Assembly (NCBI RefSeq): GCF_003991565.1
Contig: NZ_CP032819.1
Span: forward strand, 1,302,001 to 1,366,000
Direction: 5' to 3'
Length of the DNA stretch: 64,000 nucleotides
Origin: Butyricimonas faecalis
GTDB lineage: Bacteria > Bacteroidota > Bacteroidia > Bacteroidales > Marinifilaceae
The translations under genes and the position numbers were made by a program. This document shows positions 8,035 through 17,013 of this stretch, in pieces; position 1 is the stretch's first letter; each line of letters opens with the position of its first letter. The notes under the pieces were generated by a model that did not search any database, was not told the origin of the DNA, and saw only the letters and a program-made list of their open reading frames with translations.

Positions 8035-10539
8035 TTACTTTTCTTCGTCCATACGTTTCTCCGCAATCTGCCGTATGGCGGCTTCCATGTCGCTGCCCAG
8101 CTTCCCCGCCAGTTCGCGGACTTCCATCTTCTCCGTTTCCTCCGTTGTATAGGCAAGGTATTCGTGTATGGACACCTCCGTGGCGTACACCGCCGACTGT
8201 GTGCCGCCTAAGCCTATCCACACCTCCTTGTATCGTCTGGACGAATCGTTGGACTGGTTGATGGAAAGTATCTGCGACTTCTCCTTTTCCGTCAGCCCCA
8301 GCAATCCCTGTATCTGGTCGAAGCGGTTCATGAACTTCCGCTGGTCGAGCAGTATCTTGCAGTCCGAGTTGTTGATGATGGACTCCTTGACGATGGGCGA
8401 GCTGATGATGTCGTCCACCTCCTGCGTCACCACTATTGCCTCGCCGAAATACTTTCTGACCGTCTTATAAAGATACTTTACATAGGAAGCCATATTCGCC
8501 GAAGCAATCGCCTTCCAAGCCTCTTCAATTATTATCATCTTTCTGATACCTTGCAGACGGCGCATCTTGTTGATGAACAACTCCATAATGATGATTGTCG
8601 TAACCGGGAACAAGATGGCGTGCTCTTTTATCTGGTCGATTTCAAAGACGATGAACCGCTTGTGTAGCAAGTCCAGTTCCTTGTCCGAATTAAGCAGGTA
8701 ATTATATTCACCGCCCTTGTAGTACGGCTCCAGCACATTCAGGAAACTGGCAATGTCAAAGTCCTTTTCACGCACTTTCTTATCTTCCAATACCTTGCGA
8801 TAATCCGTGTCTATAAACTCGTAGAACGTGTTGAAGCATGGGACAATGCTGTTGTCTTCCTTAATACGTCCTATGTACTGCGACACGGCATTGGAAAGTG
8901 CAACCTCCTCCGCACGGGTAGCAGGCTCATTGTCCTTCTTCCACAGCGTCAGCAACAAAGTCTTGATACTTTCCCTCTTTTCGATGTCATACACCTTGTC
9001 CTCCGTGTAGAACGGATTAAAGGAAATCGGGTTGTCCTCCGTATAGGTATAATAAACCCCGTCCTTTCCCTTGGTCTTGCGGTGTATCATCTCGCACAGC
9101 CCTTGGTAGGAGTTGCCCGTATCGACCAGCACCACATGGGAGCCTTGCTCATAGTATTGTCTGACCAGATGGTTCATGAAGAACGATTTGCCGCTGCCCG
9201 AAGGACCCAATACGAACTTGTTGCGGTTGGTCGTCACGCCGCGCTTCATCGGCAGGTCGGAGATGTCGATGTGCAGGGGCTTGCCGCTGATGCGGTCCGC
9301 CATGCGGATGCCGAAGGCGGACGGAGAGTCCTTGTAGTTGGTCTCGCCCGCGAAGAGGCACACCGCCTGCTCTATGAACGTGTGGAACGACTCTTCCGCC
9401 GGGAAGTCCGCCGCGTTGCCGGGGATGCCCGCCCAGAACAGCGTCGGGCAGTCCGTCGTGTTGTGGCGCGGCACACAGCCCATGCTTGCCATCTGGCTGC
9501 CCACGTCGTTCTTGATGCGTTTCAGCTCCTCCGCGTCGTCGCTCCACGCCATCACGTTGAAGTGGGCGCGGACGGACTTCAGCCCCTGCGAGTGCGCTTC
9601 GTTCAGGTATTCTTCAATCCACTCGCGGTTGATGGCGTTCTGGCGGCTGTACCGGGAGAGCGACTGCATGTTCCTCGCCGTTTTCTCGAAGCGGCGCAGT
9701 TCCTCGTCGCTGTTGCCGATGAAGACATACTGGTTGTAGATGTGGTTGCAGGGCAGCAGCAGTCCCAGCGGCGCGGCGAAGGACAGGCGGCAGTCCGAGC
9801 GGTCGGTGGACAGCCTTTCGTAACGGCAGTCCGTGGCCACCGCTGCGGGCAGGTCCTCCGTGTCCGACAGGGTGTGCAGGCACAGGCGGTTGTCGCCGAC
9901 GCGCATTTCCCTTGCCGTCATCTCGATGTCCTCCAGACAGTCCGCGTTGCCCAGCGACAGGGCGAAGTACCTGCCTATGATGCCCGTCTCCTTGTCCGTG
10001 CCTGTAAGCTCGTCATCGGAGAGGCGGCGCAATTTGATATGCCCCGAATCGTTCAGGATACGCGCGAACTGCTCCACCGCCTCGATGAACTTCACCGCCG
10101 TCTCCTTGTCCTGTATTTCTTTCGGTACGATATGCCCCCGGCACAGCGTATTCCAGTTGCTCTGCTGCCTCATGCGCTCCTTCGTAGTCTTCGTCAGGAA
10201 CAGGTAGCACTTGTGGTGCAGGAACGGGCGCTCGTTGAAGTGCATCTCGTAGCTGCGGGCGAGGAAGCCCATGCCCTCCTTGCCGAGGTCGGGGCGGTAC
10301 CGTTCCTTCACGTACCAGTCTTGCTTGTGCAGCACCGAATGGTCGGGCAGTACCTTGATTGCCTTGCACCACGTGGCGTGGATGCCCTCGTATTCCTCCG
10401 CCGTGACGGTATAGACCTCCGGAAGCTCCACCTCGAAGGCGGCGGTGATGTCCGCGTCTTTCGAGACGATGCACCCGTGTTCCACCGAAAGCAGGGGGAA
10501 GCGGCTTTCCAGCGTGGTGGCTTTCATGATGTTTCTCAT
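8035..10539 (-). CDS. traG: TraG conjugation ATPase (VirB4 family)
   Basis: The motor ATPase of the type IV mating apparatus. The 834-residue protein has the VirB4 N-terminal domain, a Walker A motif GPSGSGKS at about residues 445-452, and a Walker B-like MIIIEEAW further on. I set the start at the ATG at 10539 (MRNIMKATTLESRF), which overlaps the traF stop (ATGA). The longer upstream reading runs through traF coding sequence and is an artefact. High-GC, strongly conserved type for CTnDOT elements. Confidence 0.96.
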   Translation of the reverse strand: MRNIMKATTLESRFPLLSVEHGCIVSKDADITAAFEVELPEVYTVTAEEYEGIHATWCKAIKVLPDHSVLHKQDWYVKERYRPDLGKEGMGFLARSYEMHFNERPFLHHKCYLFLTKTTKERMRQQSNWNTLCRGHIVPKEIQDKETAVKFIEAVEQFARILNDSGHIKLRRLSDDELTGTDKETGIIGRYFALSLGNADCLEDIEMTAREMRVGDNRLCLHTLSDTEDLPAAVATDCRYERLSTDRSDCRLSFAAPLGLLLPCNHIYNQYVFIGNSDEELRRFEKTARNMQSLSRYSRQNAINREWIEEYLNEAHSQGLKSVRAHFNVMAWSDDAEELKRIKNDVGSQMASMGCVPRHNTTDCPTLFWAGIPGNAADFPAEESFHTFIEQAVCLFAGETNYKDSPSAFGIRMADRISGKPLHIDISDLPMKRGVTTNRNKFVLGPSGSGKSFFMNHLVRQYYEQGSHVVLVDTGNSYQGLCEMIHRKTKGKDGVYYTYTEDNPISFNPFYTEDKVYDIEKRESIKTLLLTLWKKDNEPATRAEEVALSNAVSQYIGRIKEDNSIVPCFNTFYEFIDTDYRKVLEDKKVREKDFDIASFLNVLEPYYKGGEYNYLLNSDKELDLLHKRFIVFEIDQIKEHAILFPVTTIIIMELFINKMRRLQGIRKMIIIEEAWKAIASANMASYVKYLYKTVRKYFGEAIVVTQEVDDIISSPIVKESIINNSDCKILLDQRKFMNRFDQIQGLLGLTEKEKSQILSINQSNDSSRRYKEVWIGLGGTQSAVYATEVSIHEYLAYTTEETEKMEVRELAGKLGSDMEAAIRQIAEKRMDEEK

Positions 10540-10871
10540 ACGTTTCTTCCTTTCTTCTTTTTTCGTCTTAACAGATTGGACACCCGTCTGCGGTGGAGCA
10601 CATGGCGTGGGCGCATCCGTGCCGCGCCCAACTTCATCAGCCCGTGTTCGCCGTACTTCGCGTTCAGCCGGAACGTGAGCCACACGAGCGACGAGGCGGA
10701 TACCGCGCCGAAGCCGATGCAGAGCCACTGGCCCGCGCCTGCCATGTAGAGGATGATGAAGAGGATGAAGGCGGCGAGCAGCCCGCCCGCGAACAGGAAC
10801 AGGTACTGCGCCTTCAGGCCCTTGAACTCCACCGGACGGCCGATGCCCTTGTTGATGGGGTACTCAGCCAT
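10536..10871 (-). CDS. traF: TraF conjugal transfer protein (VirB3-like)
   Basis: A 111-residue inner-membrane protein with two hydrophobic segments (YLFLFAGGLLAAFILFIILYMAG and WLCIGFGAVSASSLVWL) and a basic C-terminus. It starts EYPINKGIGRPVEFKGLKAQY, a recognisable TraF/VirB3-like (DUF4133) N-terminus. It is coupled to traG by a four-base overlap and forms an inner-membrane pair with TraE. Confidence 0.93.
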   Translation of the reverse strand: MAEYPINKGIGRPVEFKGLKAQYLFLFAGGLLAAFILFIILYMAGAGQWLCIGFGAVSASSLVWLTFRLNAKYGEHGLMKLGAARMRPRHVLHRRRVSNLLRRKKKKGRNV

Positions 10872-10912
10872 TGTCCTTATACCTTATTATATATGTATAG
10901 GATACCCGTTTG

Positions 10913-11224
10913 TTAGAGGAAGAACGAGCGCAGGATGGTCGCGCTTACAATCAGGAAGATACACGCGCCGAACCAGCTTGCGGCGGTCTTCGAGGTGTCG
11001 GGGTCGCCGGCGCTGAATTTGCCGTACACCTTGATGCCTCCGATAAGCCCGACGACCGCGCCGATGGCGTAGATGAGTTTCGTCGCCGGGTCAAAGTAGG
11101 AAGTGACCATGCTGGTGGCTTCGGTGATGCCCGCCATGCCGTTGCCTTGCGCGAAAACTTGGATGTTGGCAGCCAGCAGGAGGGCCGCGAGGATGATTTG
11201 CTTTTTCTTCAATGTCTTTGTCAT
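10913..11224 (-). CDS. traE: TraE conjugal transfer protein (VirB2-like)
   Basis: A 103-residue protein with signal-like segment IILAALLLAANIQVFAQGNG and two further hydrophobic helices (LIYAIGAVVGLIGGIKVYG and WFGACIFLIVSATILRSFFL). This is the DUF4134/TraE layout, proposed to be the VirB2-like pilin or channel subunit. It is separated from traD by 175 bases, so a promoter or leader may lie before it. Confidence 0.92.
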   Translation of the reverse strand: MTKTLKKKQIILAALLLAANIQVFAQGNGMAGITEATSMVTSYFDPATKLIYAIGAVVGLIGGIKVYGKFSAGDPDTSKTAASWFGACIFLIVSATILRSFFL

Positions 11225-11316
11225 AATCTTTTCTGTTTTGTGCCTCCGGGTTGGATGTTCCCATTGGCGGTTGATACTTGTTTTAATTCTTGCGGCTTTG
11301 GATGAAGCCGGCTTTT

Positions 11317-11328
11317 GGGATTTAGTGG
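11317..11328 (-). promoter_or_regulatory. CCACTAAATCCC leader motif variant (upstream of traE)
   Basis: Minus-strand CCACTAAATCCC, one base different from the motif before traN and traI. It lies about 93 bases before the traE ATG rather than 7-8, so it cannot act by the same close spacing here. Confidence 0.4.
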
Positions 11329-11399
11329 TCTCGGTGGCAAGCCGATGGTTTAGCCGTAGTCGATTTTCTTTTTTCGCATTGCTGTTACGTTTTTACTTG

Positions 11400-12113
11400 T
11401 TATACATAGTCGCGGATGTTGAAGTCCTCGAAGTTGTCCGGAACTGCGGGCGCTTTCTTGGGCATAATCACCGGTGTAGTGTTTGCCTGCGCCGCCGACA
11501 CGGAGTCCAGATAGTAGTCCATCAGCTCGTCCAGTTTCCTGCGGGTCGCTTCCGAACTCTTTTCTATCATCGCGAACAGTTCGTTGCCCTTCATGTCGCA
11601 GAACACCATTCCGGCGTGACGGCGTTCCTCTTTCGTGGCTTTCGGTTTCTTCACCGTCCGCATGGCAAGGTCGATGTCCTCGAAGGTCATGCCTCCCGCT
11701 TCATGAGGCTCGCCGTCATCATCTCCGTCTTCGTCATATTCCGCCCCGATGTCGGAAACACGCTTGTCGGCAAACACCTCGTCCAGTTCCTCGTCGGGCA
11801 CTTGGCGCGACGGCCTGGCTCCCGAAAGCCGGCTATTGGGGGAGGCAGTTTCATCGTCAAAGGCCACGTCCTTCTCGTCCACCTCCTCGCCGGGGGCTTG
11901 CACGGTGGCATTGGACATCGGTGCAGCAGCCTGCGGTTTTCGTTCAGGCATCCGGAACAGGCTTTTCCCCATGATGTCGCCGGACCTTTCCGGTGCGCCC
12001 ACATCCTTTTCCTTGTCCTCCTTGGGTACGTTTTCTTCCCGGCGTTCCCAAGTCAGGTAGATGACCATCCATAGGTTGAAGGCCATCATCAGCACGATGA
12101 GCAGCTCGGCCAT
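11400..12113 (-). CDS. traD: TraD conjugal transfer protein
   Basis: A 237-residue protein with a short N-terminal membrane anchor (LLIVLMMAFNLWMVIYLTW), a long acidic and disordered linker (EYDEDGDDDGEPHE), and a helical C-terminus ending DNFEDFNIRDYV. Position between traC and traE and the anchor-plus-acidic-linker layout match TraD of the CTnDOT tra operon. Its biochemical role is not known. Confidence 0.85.
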   Translation of the reverse strand: MAELLIVLMMAFNLWMVIYLTWERREENVPKEDKEKDVGAPERSGDIMGKSLFRMPERKPQAAAPMSNATVQAPGEEVDEKDVAFDDETASPNSRLSGARPSRQVPDEELDEVFADKRVSDIGAEYDEDGDDDGEPHEAGGMTFEDIDLAMRTVKKPKATKEERRHAGMVFCDMKGNELFAMIEKSSEATRRKLDELMDYYLDSVSAAQANTTPVIMPKKAPAVPDNFEDFNIRDYV

Positions 12114-12115
12114 CG

Positions 12116-12469
12116 TCAGAGCGGTTGCGAGGTTTCACGGCGTAACAGGGCATTGATGTCGTCCCCATAGGTTTGCAAGTGCTCTTCCAGCACATTCTCG
12201 ATGTACCCGCCAATGGTGCTGCCGTTCCCGCCCAGTGTCCGCACAATGCGGGACAGCTTCCCGTGCATCTCACGGCTGAGGTAAATGCACTGGCGGTGCG
12301 CTCCTTGTCTGGGCGTCAGATAGCGGAGGAACACCGCCGCTTTTTCTAATTGGGTGTCGTCCACAATGTGGATGACTACGTCCGCCTTTTCCAGATTGTT
12401 CACTTGGGGAGTGTCCGCCTTCGGGTTGCCATTCCCCTTCTTTTTCATTCTCGAATTGAAAAATCCCAT
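12116..12469 (-). CDS. traC: TraC, DUF3408 DNA-binding-like protein
   Basis: A 117-residue protein starting MGFFNSRMKKKG. The C-terminal half (IYLSREMHGKLSRIVRTLGG ... YIENVLEEHL) is a DUF3408-type ribbon-helix-helix-like fold, a small DNA-binding partner of the ParA-like TraA. The start at 12469 avoids a long unsupported extension into traB. It ends two bases before traD. Confidence 0.85.
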   Translation of the reverse strand: MGFFNSRMKKKGNGNPKADTPQVNNLEKADVVIHIVDDTQLEKAAVFLRYLTPRQGAHRQCIYLSREMHGKLSRIVRTLGGNGSTIGGYIENVLEEHLQTYGDDINALLRRETSQPL

Positions 12470-12498
12470 CTTGTTTTCGTTTTTTAGGGTGAATAAAA

Positions 12499-12909
12499 TC
12501 AATAAATGTCCTCGTAATTTTTCTTGTAAAGTCGGCGGATCACTTCCTCGTATTCGCGGAAGTGCTGCTCCAGCACACGGTCCACATAGACCGACAACGT
12601 AAGCCCGTTCTTCCCGATGACCTGCACGATACGCTGTATCCGCTCGTGGTAGCTTTTGCGGATGTAGGCGGTCTTGCCCGAACACACGGGGATTCTCGGT
12701 GCATGGAGGAAGCGTTCCAGGTATTCCTCTTCCTTTTCCGTGGCATCCTTGCCCACCTTTGCTTTCGGTTTTTCCGCCAGCCTGGCCTCCTTTGCGGAAG
12801 TGTTGCCATCTGTTCCGAGGCTCCCCGGGGAGGCGGGCGCGGGCATTTCCGGACGGAACGAATCCAGGAACTTGCCGGGGTCAATATCGACATCGAGTTT
12901 CTTGGCCAT
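12499..12909 (-). CDS. traB: TraB, DUF3408 protein
   Basis: A 136-residue protein with a disordered Pro/Ala/Lys-rich N-terminus and a DUF3408 C-terminus (TAYIRKSYHERIQRIVQVIG ... YVDRVLEQHFREYEEVI) closely resembling that of TraC. It lies four bases after traA. TraA-TraB-TraC looks like a ParA plus two ribbon-helix-helix partners, probably for positioning or regulating the element. Confidence 0.85.
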   Translation of the reverse strand: MAKKLDVDIDPGKFLDSFRPEMPAPASPGSLGTDGNTSAKEARLAEKPKAKVGKDATEKEEEYLERFLHAPRIPVCSGKTAYIRKSYHERIQRIVQVIGKNGLTLSVYVDRVLEQHFREYEEVIRRLYKKNYEDIY

Positions 12910-12913
12910 CGGT

Positions 12914-13675
12914 TCAACGCTTTACGATGCCGAGTATTTCTTCCGCGAGGGCATCGATGCCGCTCCCTTTCGCCAATGCCTTGTCCGGCGGCAGCAGCGT
13001 GGAGCGGAAAAACGGGCGGTCGCCTTCCTCAGAGCCTTCCTTGCGGAAACGCTTGCTGTCGGGCAGACTGGTGTCCAGCACTTCAAGCCCCATCCCGGCT
13101 ATCACCTTGTCATAGATGTCGTACAGGTCGGTCTTCTCGCGCTTGTCCACCATGTTCCACAAGAGGCGGATGCCCTTGATGTTCGACTTGCCGGTAGTGA
13201 TCAGCGTGTCGTTGATGACGCCCGCGTACTTCAGCGAGCTTTCCATGATGAAACGGTCTGCGGCTATCGGGCAGAAGATGTAGTCCATCGTCGCTACTGT
13301 CCGGATCAGGTCGAGGTTGTTCACCGTACCCGTCAGGTCGAAGAAGATGAAGTCGGGCGGTGTCGCCGACTCGACAAATGGCCTGACCGTTTCAATCGCG
13401 TTGCCGGGACGGCTCCCCACAATCGGGTAGGCGCGTTTGCCGATGCGCTTGAACTGCTCGTATGCCAGCTTGCGCAGGTACGGGTTGCGCTCGATACTTT
13501 TCAAGTCGCGTTCGCGCATGTCCTTGATGCTGAACTGGGGATAGTCGCAGTCCACGACCGCCACGTCATATCCCTTCACGTAATACAGGTAACTCGCCAT
13601 CAGTACGGTGAGTGTCGTTTTGCCTGCTCCTCCCTTCTGGGTGGAGAAGGCGATGAACAAAGGTTCTTTTTTCAT
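12914..13675 (-). CDS. traA: TraA, ParA/MinD-type ATPase
   Basis: A 253-residue ParA-family ATPase. It has a deviant Walker A, FSTQKGGAGKTTLTV, at about residues 9-23, a switch-like DFIFFDLTG, and typical VVDCDYPQ after strand 2. It heads the tra operon. The true start is ATG at 13675; the longer ORF upstream reads through repeat DNA and is not credible. The gene faces the repeat-rich oriT region, where binding sites for this system could lie. Confidence 0.93.
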   Translation of the reverse strand: MKKEPLFIAFSTQKGGAGKTTLTVLMASYLYYVKGYDVAVVDCDYPQFSIKDMRERDLKSIERNPYLRKLAYEQFKRIGKRAYPIVGSRPGNAIETVRPFVESATPPDFIFFDLTGTVNNLDLIRTVATMDYIFCPIAADRFIMESSLKYAGVINDTLITTGKSNIKGIRLLWNMVDKREKTDLYDIYDKVIAGMGLEVLDTSLPDSKRFRKEGSEEGDRPFFRSTLLPPDKALAKGSGIDALAEEILGIVKR

Positions 13676-13885
13676 GCTTTCTTCTTTTTTATTTGTTAGA
13701 CATCCGTTTCTTGGTCCGGTCGGCAGCCATCCGCCCGGTAAGCGAGCAGGCAGTCCGGCATCCCTCCCGGTATGCCTGTTCCCATCCATGCCTGTGTGCC
13801 GGCAGGCAAGCATAAGGGCAGGCATACCGACCATTCCGCCTGCAAAGGAAAATGACTTTCGCCAAGGTTGTGTCTCTTTGCTGTT

Positions 13886-13926
13886 GCGTGGCAGCATTTG
13901 GCGTTGTCGTGGCAGCTTGTGGCGTT
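13886..13926 (+). repeat. 41-bp double motif, copy 1
   Basis: Two related half-units, GCGTGGCAGCATTTGGCGTT and GTCGTGGCAGCTTGTGGCGTT (the latter 21 bases), stand side by side about two helical turns apart. Identical to copy 2. The shape suggests adjacent sites for a DNA-binding protein. Confidence 0.6.
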
Positions 13927-14156
13927 CTTTGGCCACCCTTTCCACCGCTTTTCCTGGCGTTTGGCCCATTGAAACGGCATCCGCCCTTTGCCTTTCCACC
14001 AAGCCTTTGCCTGTATGCCTGTGTGCCGGCAGGCACAAGGGCTGGCGGACTGGCAGGCAGGTTGGCAAGGATGTCAGCCCGGAAGCAGGCAGGCGTGCCG
14101 ACCGTTTCGCCTGCAAAGGAAAGGGGCTTTCTCAAAGGTTGTATCCTTTTGCCGTT

Positions 14157-14197
14157 GCGTGGCAGCATTTGGCGTTGTCGTGGCAGCTTGTGGCGTT
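14157..14197 (+). repeat. 41-bp double motif, copy 2
   Basis: Same 41 bases as copy 1, 271 bases further on, and also preceded by a similar sequence (CAAAGGTTGT and TTGCCGTT/CTGTT). Confidence 0.6.
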
Positions 14198-14907
14198 CTT
14201 TACCCGGCCTTATCGCCACTCATCTTGCGTTTGGCTTGTGGCCGTTATTTGGCATTTTCACCATTCCGATGCCTGTATGCCAGCGTGCCGGCAGGCAGGC
14301 ACAAGGGCAAGCAGACTGGCAGGCAGGTGAACTGGCAGGCGGGCAAGAATGCCTGCCACCTGGCAAGGAAGAATGCTAGCTTGTAGGTTCGCAGGCATAT
14401 TGGCCACAAATAGGTAGAACTTTTTCTATTGTGGCCAATGTGGACTCATGAACATCTTAATTCATTCCTACCAATCGCTTTCCAATAGTTTTCTTGCTTG
14501 GCTGATTTTCGCTCTTTGGCATTTCAGCACTCCAATGCCTGTATGCCGGCAGGCAGGCACAAGGGCAAGCAGACTGGCAGGCAGGTGAGCAGGCTGGCGG
14601 GCAAGAATGCTTGCGGATTCGCAAACATATTGACTACAAACATGAAGAACTCTTTTTCACTTGTGCTAAATGTAGTCTCGTGGACATCTTAGCACATTCC
14701 TCCATCGCTTTCCAACAGTTTCTTTGTTTGGCTGGTTTATGCTCTTTGGCATTTCCCCGCTCCAATGCCTGTATGCCAGCGTGCCGGCAGGCAGGCACAA
14801 GGGCAAGCAGACTGACAGGCAGGCAGGTGAACTGGCAGGCGGGCAAGAATGCCTTCCGGTTCGCAAATCTGAAAACGGACAGGCAGGCAACTATGTTTTT
14901 TTCACTT

Positions 14908-14948
14908 GCGTGGCAGCATTTGGCGCTGTCGTGGCAGCTTGTGGCGTT
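14908..14948 (+). repeat. 41-bp double motif, copy 3
   Basis: Differs from copy 1 by one base (GGCGCTGTC for GGCGTTGTC). It ends about 30 bases before the promoter box that faces mobA, so a protein bound here could control mob transcription. Confidence 0.6.
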
Positions 14949-14980
14949 TTTGAGCCGTATTTCAGACTTGGAAAACACCC

Positions 14981-14988
14981 TACCTTTG
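14981..14988 (+). promoter_or_regulatory. Bacteroides-type -7 box facing mobA
   Basis: TACCTTTG matches the TAnnTTTG consensus. No clear TTTG is seen at -33. It would give a leader of about 320 bases before mobA that includes the three hairpins at 15160-15220. Confidence 0.4.
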
Positions 14989-15161
14989 CACCCAAGCGGC
15001 AGGGCAAAGCCGAAAGCGCGCACCGCAGACCCCGGCTCCGTCCTTCTTTTGGGCAGCAGAAAGGTATCGGGCGACCGATGCCTTATAAATGGGTAATGGC
15101 AGGTCTATCCCCAATCCGTTTACCACGGATTTTTGTGTCCTCAAAGACACAGCAAGGTGTC

Positions 15162-15219
15162 CTTTGAGTAACTCAAAGGGTTTCGGGTTACTCCCGAAAC
15201 GACCTTGCCCCTCACGGGG
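15162..15219 (+). other. Three consecutive hairpins before mobA, candidate oriT core
   Basis: CTTTGAG-TAA-CTCAAAG (15162-15178), GTTTCGGG-TTACT-CCCGAAAC (15180-15200) and CCCC-TCAC-GGGG (about 15208-15219) follow each other directly. Clustered inverted repeats just upstream of relaxase genes are typical of oriT. The nick site itself cannot be placed from sequence alone. Confidence 0.45.
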
Positions 15220-15295
15220 AGGGCTTCCTCTCCGAAGTCGGGAAGCCTGTTTCCACCTGCGGTGCGGTTGCCGAAGCTACGCTTATGCCGTGACA

Positions 15296-15307
15296 CCACT
15301 AAATCCA
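15296..15307 (+). promoter_or_regulatory. CCACTAAATCCA leader motif, copy 3 (mobA)
   Basis: Exact 12-mer ending 7 bases before the mobA ATG at 15315, on the opposite strand from the tra copies, so the motif follows gene direction. Confidence 0.55.
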
Positions 15308-15314
15308 TTGTAAT

Positions 15315-15761
15315 ATGAACGAGAACAAGAAAAAGAACGGGACTGACAGTCCCAAGTGGGGGCGGCATCCACGGGAAAGCCGCAAGTCGCACTGCGTGAT
15401 GGTGCGTTTCGACGACGGGGAATGGCTCAGGTTCCTCGCTATGCACGGCAAGTCCGGCGTGGAGGCGAGGGCGGTGTTCCTGAAGGCGCACTTCTTCGGA
15501 CAGCCGTTCCGGGTACTGGTCACGGACAAGACGCTGCTCGACTACTGCACGAAGCTGTCCGCTTTCCATGCGCAGTACCGCATGGTGGGGAACAACTATA
15601 ACCAGACGGTCAAGGAGCTGCGCTGCCATTTCTCGGAGAAAAAGGCGATGGCATTGCTCTACAAGCTGGAGCAATGCACGAAGGAACTGGCCGCAATCAC
15701 GCGGCAGGTCGTTGAACTTTCAAGGGAGTTTCAGGAAAGATGGTCGCAAAAATCACGGTAG
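15315..15761 (+). CDS. mobA: MobA, relaxosome accessory protein
   Basis: A 148-residue basic protein resembling MobA of Bacteroides conjugative transposons: an N-terminal region (GWRHPRESR-like basic patch, then VMVRFDDGEW), and a helical C-terminus ending in VVELSREFQERW. It is expected to bind oriT and help the relaxase. It overlaps mobB by 22 bases, so the two are translated together. Confidence 0.87.
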   Translation: MNENKKKNGTDSPKWGRHPRESRKSHCVMVRFDDGEWLRFLAMHGKSGVEARAVFLKAHFFGQPFRVLVTDKTLLDYCTKLSAFHAQYRMVGNNYNQTVKELRCHFSEKKAMALLYKLEQCTKELAAITRQVVELSREFQERWSQKSR

Positions 15762-16987
15762 GCACGTCGCTGTACGGGGCGTTGGCTTACAACGGCATGA
15801 AAGTGAACGAGGGCGAGGGGAAGCTGCTCGCCGGGAACAAGGTCTTCGACGATGGCAGCGGACGGGTGGACATCGCCCGTGCCGAACAGGATTTCAAACG
15901 GTACATGCCGGAGAACGTCCGCACACGGAACAAGGTCATCCATATCTCCCTTAATCCGCATCCCGACGACCGCCTGACGGACATGGAGATGGAAAGTCTC
16001 GCGCGGGAGTATCTGGAGAAGCTGGGCTACGGCGACCAGCCTTATCTAATTTTCAAACATGAGGACATCAACCGCCACCACCTGCATATCGTCTCCGTCA
16101 ATGTGGACGAGAATGGCAGGCGGTTGAACAAGGATTTCATCCATCGCCGCAGCAAGCGCATCACCACGGAGCTGGAACGCAAGTACGGTCTGCACCCCGC
16201 CGACCGCAGGCAGCACCGTAACGACAATTCCTTGCGCAAGGTGGATGCCTCGCAGGGAGACGTGAAGCGTCAGGTGTCGAACACCGTCAAGGCGGTGATG
16301 GCTACCTACAAGTTCCGGACAATGGGCGAATACCGCGCCTTGCTCTCCCTCTACAACGTCACTGTGGAGGAAGCCCGTGGCATGGTGAACGGACGCGAGT
16401 ATCACGGACTGGTCTATTCCGCCACCGATGATGGCGGGAACAAGGTCGGCAATCCCTTCAAGGCATCCTGCATCGGGAAGTCCGTCGGCTATGAAGCCGT
16501 GCTGCGCAGGTTTGAGTATCCCAATGCCCAAATCCGCGACAAGCGTCTGGCGGACATGACGCGCAAGACCGTCGCTGCCGTATTGGACAGGACGTACCGC
16601 AAGGATGAATTTGTCGCCCTGCTCAAAGCGAAGGGCGTGGATGTGGTGTTCCGCCACACGGACGGGGGGCGCATCTACGGGGCGACCTTCATCGACCACC
16701 GCACGGGCTGTGTGCTGAACGGCTCCCGGCTGGGCAGGGAATTTTCCGCCAACGCCTTGCAGGAGCACTTCACTTTGCCGTATGCGGACACGCCGCCGAT
16801 GCCGTTCACCCTTACACGGGACGAACCGCAGGCGGAAGCCCATACCTATGTGGAACACGGCGAGAGCCATTCCACGGGCTTGGGCTTGCTTGGCGGCGAC
16901 GCATCGGGCGCACAGGCGGAAGAAGCCGCCTTCGAGCGCGAACTCAAACGCAAGCGGAAGAAACGCCGGAAGGGTTTGGGATTATAA
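15740..16987 (+). CDS. mobB: MobB relaxase (MOBP family)
   Basis: A 415-residue relaxase that nicks oriT and stays covalently attached to the transferred strand. The N-terminus begins MVAKITVGTSLYGALAYN, giving Tyr12 or Tyr17 as the possible nucleophile. The metal-binding histidine motif is NRHHLHIVSV at about residues 111-120, and an upstream KVIHISLNPHP is the usual second strand. The C-terminus is Lys/Arg-rich. It overlaps mobA and is followed by tandem 22-bp repeats before mobC. Confidence 0.93.
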   Translation: MVAKITVGTSLYGALAYNGMKVNEGEGKLLAGNKVFDDGSGRVDIARAEQDFKRYMPENVRTRNKVIHISLNPHPDDRLTDMEMESLAREYLEKLGYGDQPYLIFKHEDINRHHLHIVSVNVDENGRRLNKDFIHRRSKRITTELERKYGLHPADRRQHRNDNSLRKVDASQGDVKRQVSNTVKAVMATYKFRTMGEYRALLSLYNVTVEEARGMVNGREYHGLVYSATDDGGNKVGNPFKASCIGKSVGYEAVLRRFEYPNAQIRDKRLADMTRKTVAAVLDRTYRKDEFVALLKAKGVDVVFRHTDGGRIYGATFIDHRTGCVLNGSRLGREFSANALQEHFTLPYADTPPMPFTLTRDEPQAEAHTYVEHGESHSTGLGLLGGDASGAQAEEAAFERELKRKRKKRRKGLGL

Positions 16988-17013
16988 ATTATCCGTCCGC
17001 AGGGCATCCAAGC

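Larger units (their letters stand above)
13676..15314. other. Gene-free, repeat-rich intergenic region between traA and mobA (probable oriT and control region)
   Basis: No credible gene lies in these 1.6 kb; open frames here are made by the repeats. Three imperfect long units start near 14229, 14495 and 14726 and share TTTGGCATTT and CAATGCCTGTATGCC blocks followed by runs of GGCAGGCAGG. Three copies of a 41-bp motif are listed separately. Near 14980 there is a Bacteroides-type promoter box facing mobA, and at 15160-15220 three hairpins lie just before mobA. This is the expected place for oriT and for divergent tra/mob control. Confidence 0.75.

Noticed and set aside
8035..10728. Longer 897-residue reading of traG
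   Set aside because: The first 63 residues come from traF sequence in another frame; the ATG at 10539 overlaps the traF stop as usual in this operon.
13700..14900. Possible CRISPR array
   Set aside because: The repeat units are long and imperfect, spacing varies, spacers are themselves repetitive, and no cas genes are near.
13689..15096. Several ORFs of 64-176 residues on both strands in the traA-mobA gap
   Set aside because: Their translations are Cys/Pro/Ala/Gly-rich products of the GGCAGGCAGG repeats, overlap each other in many frames and have no recognisable domain.
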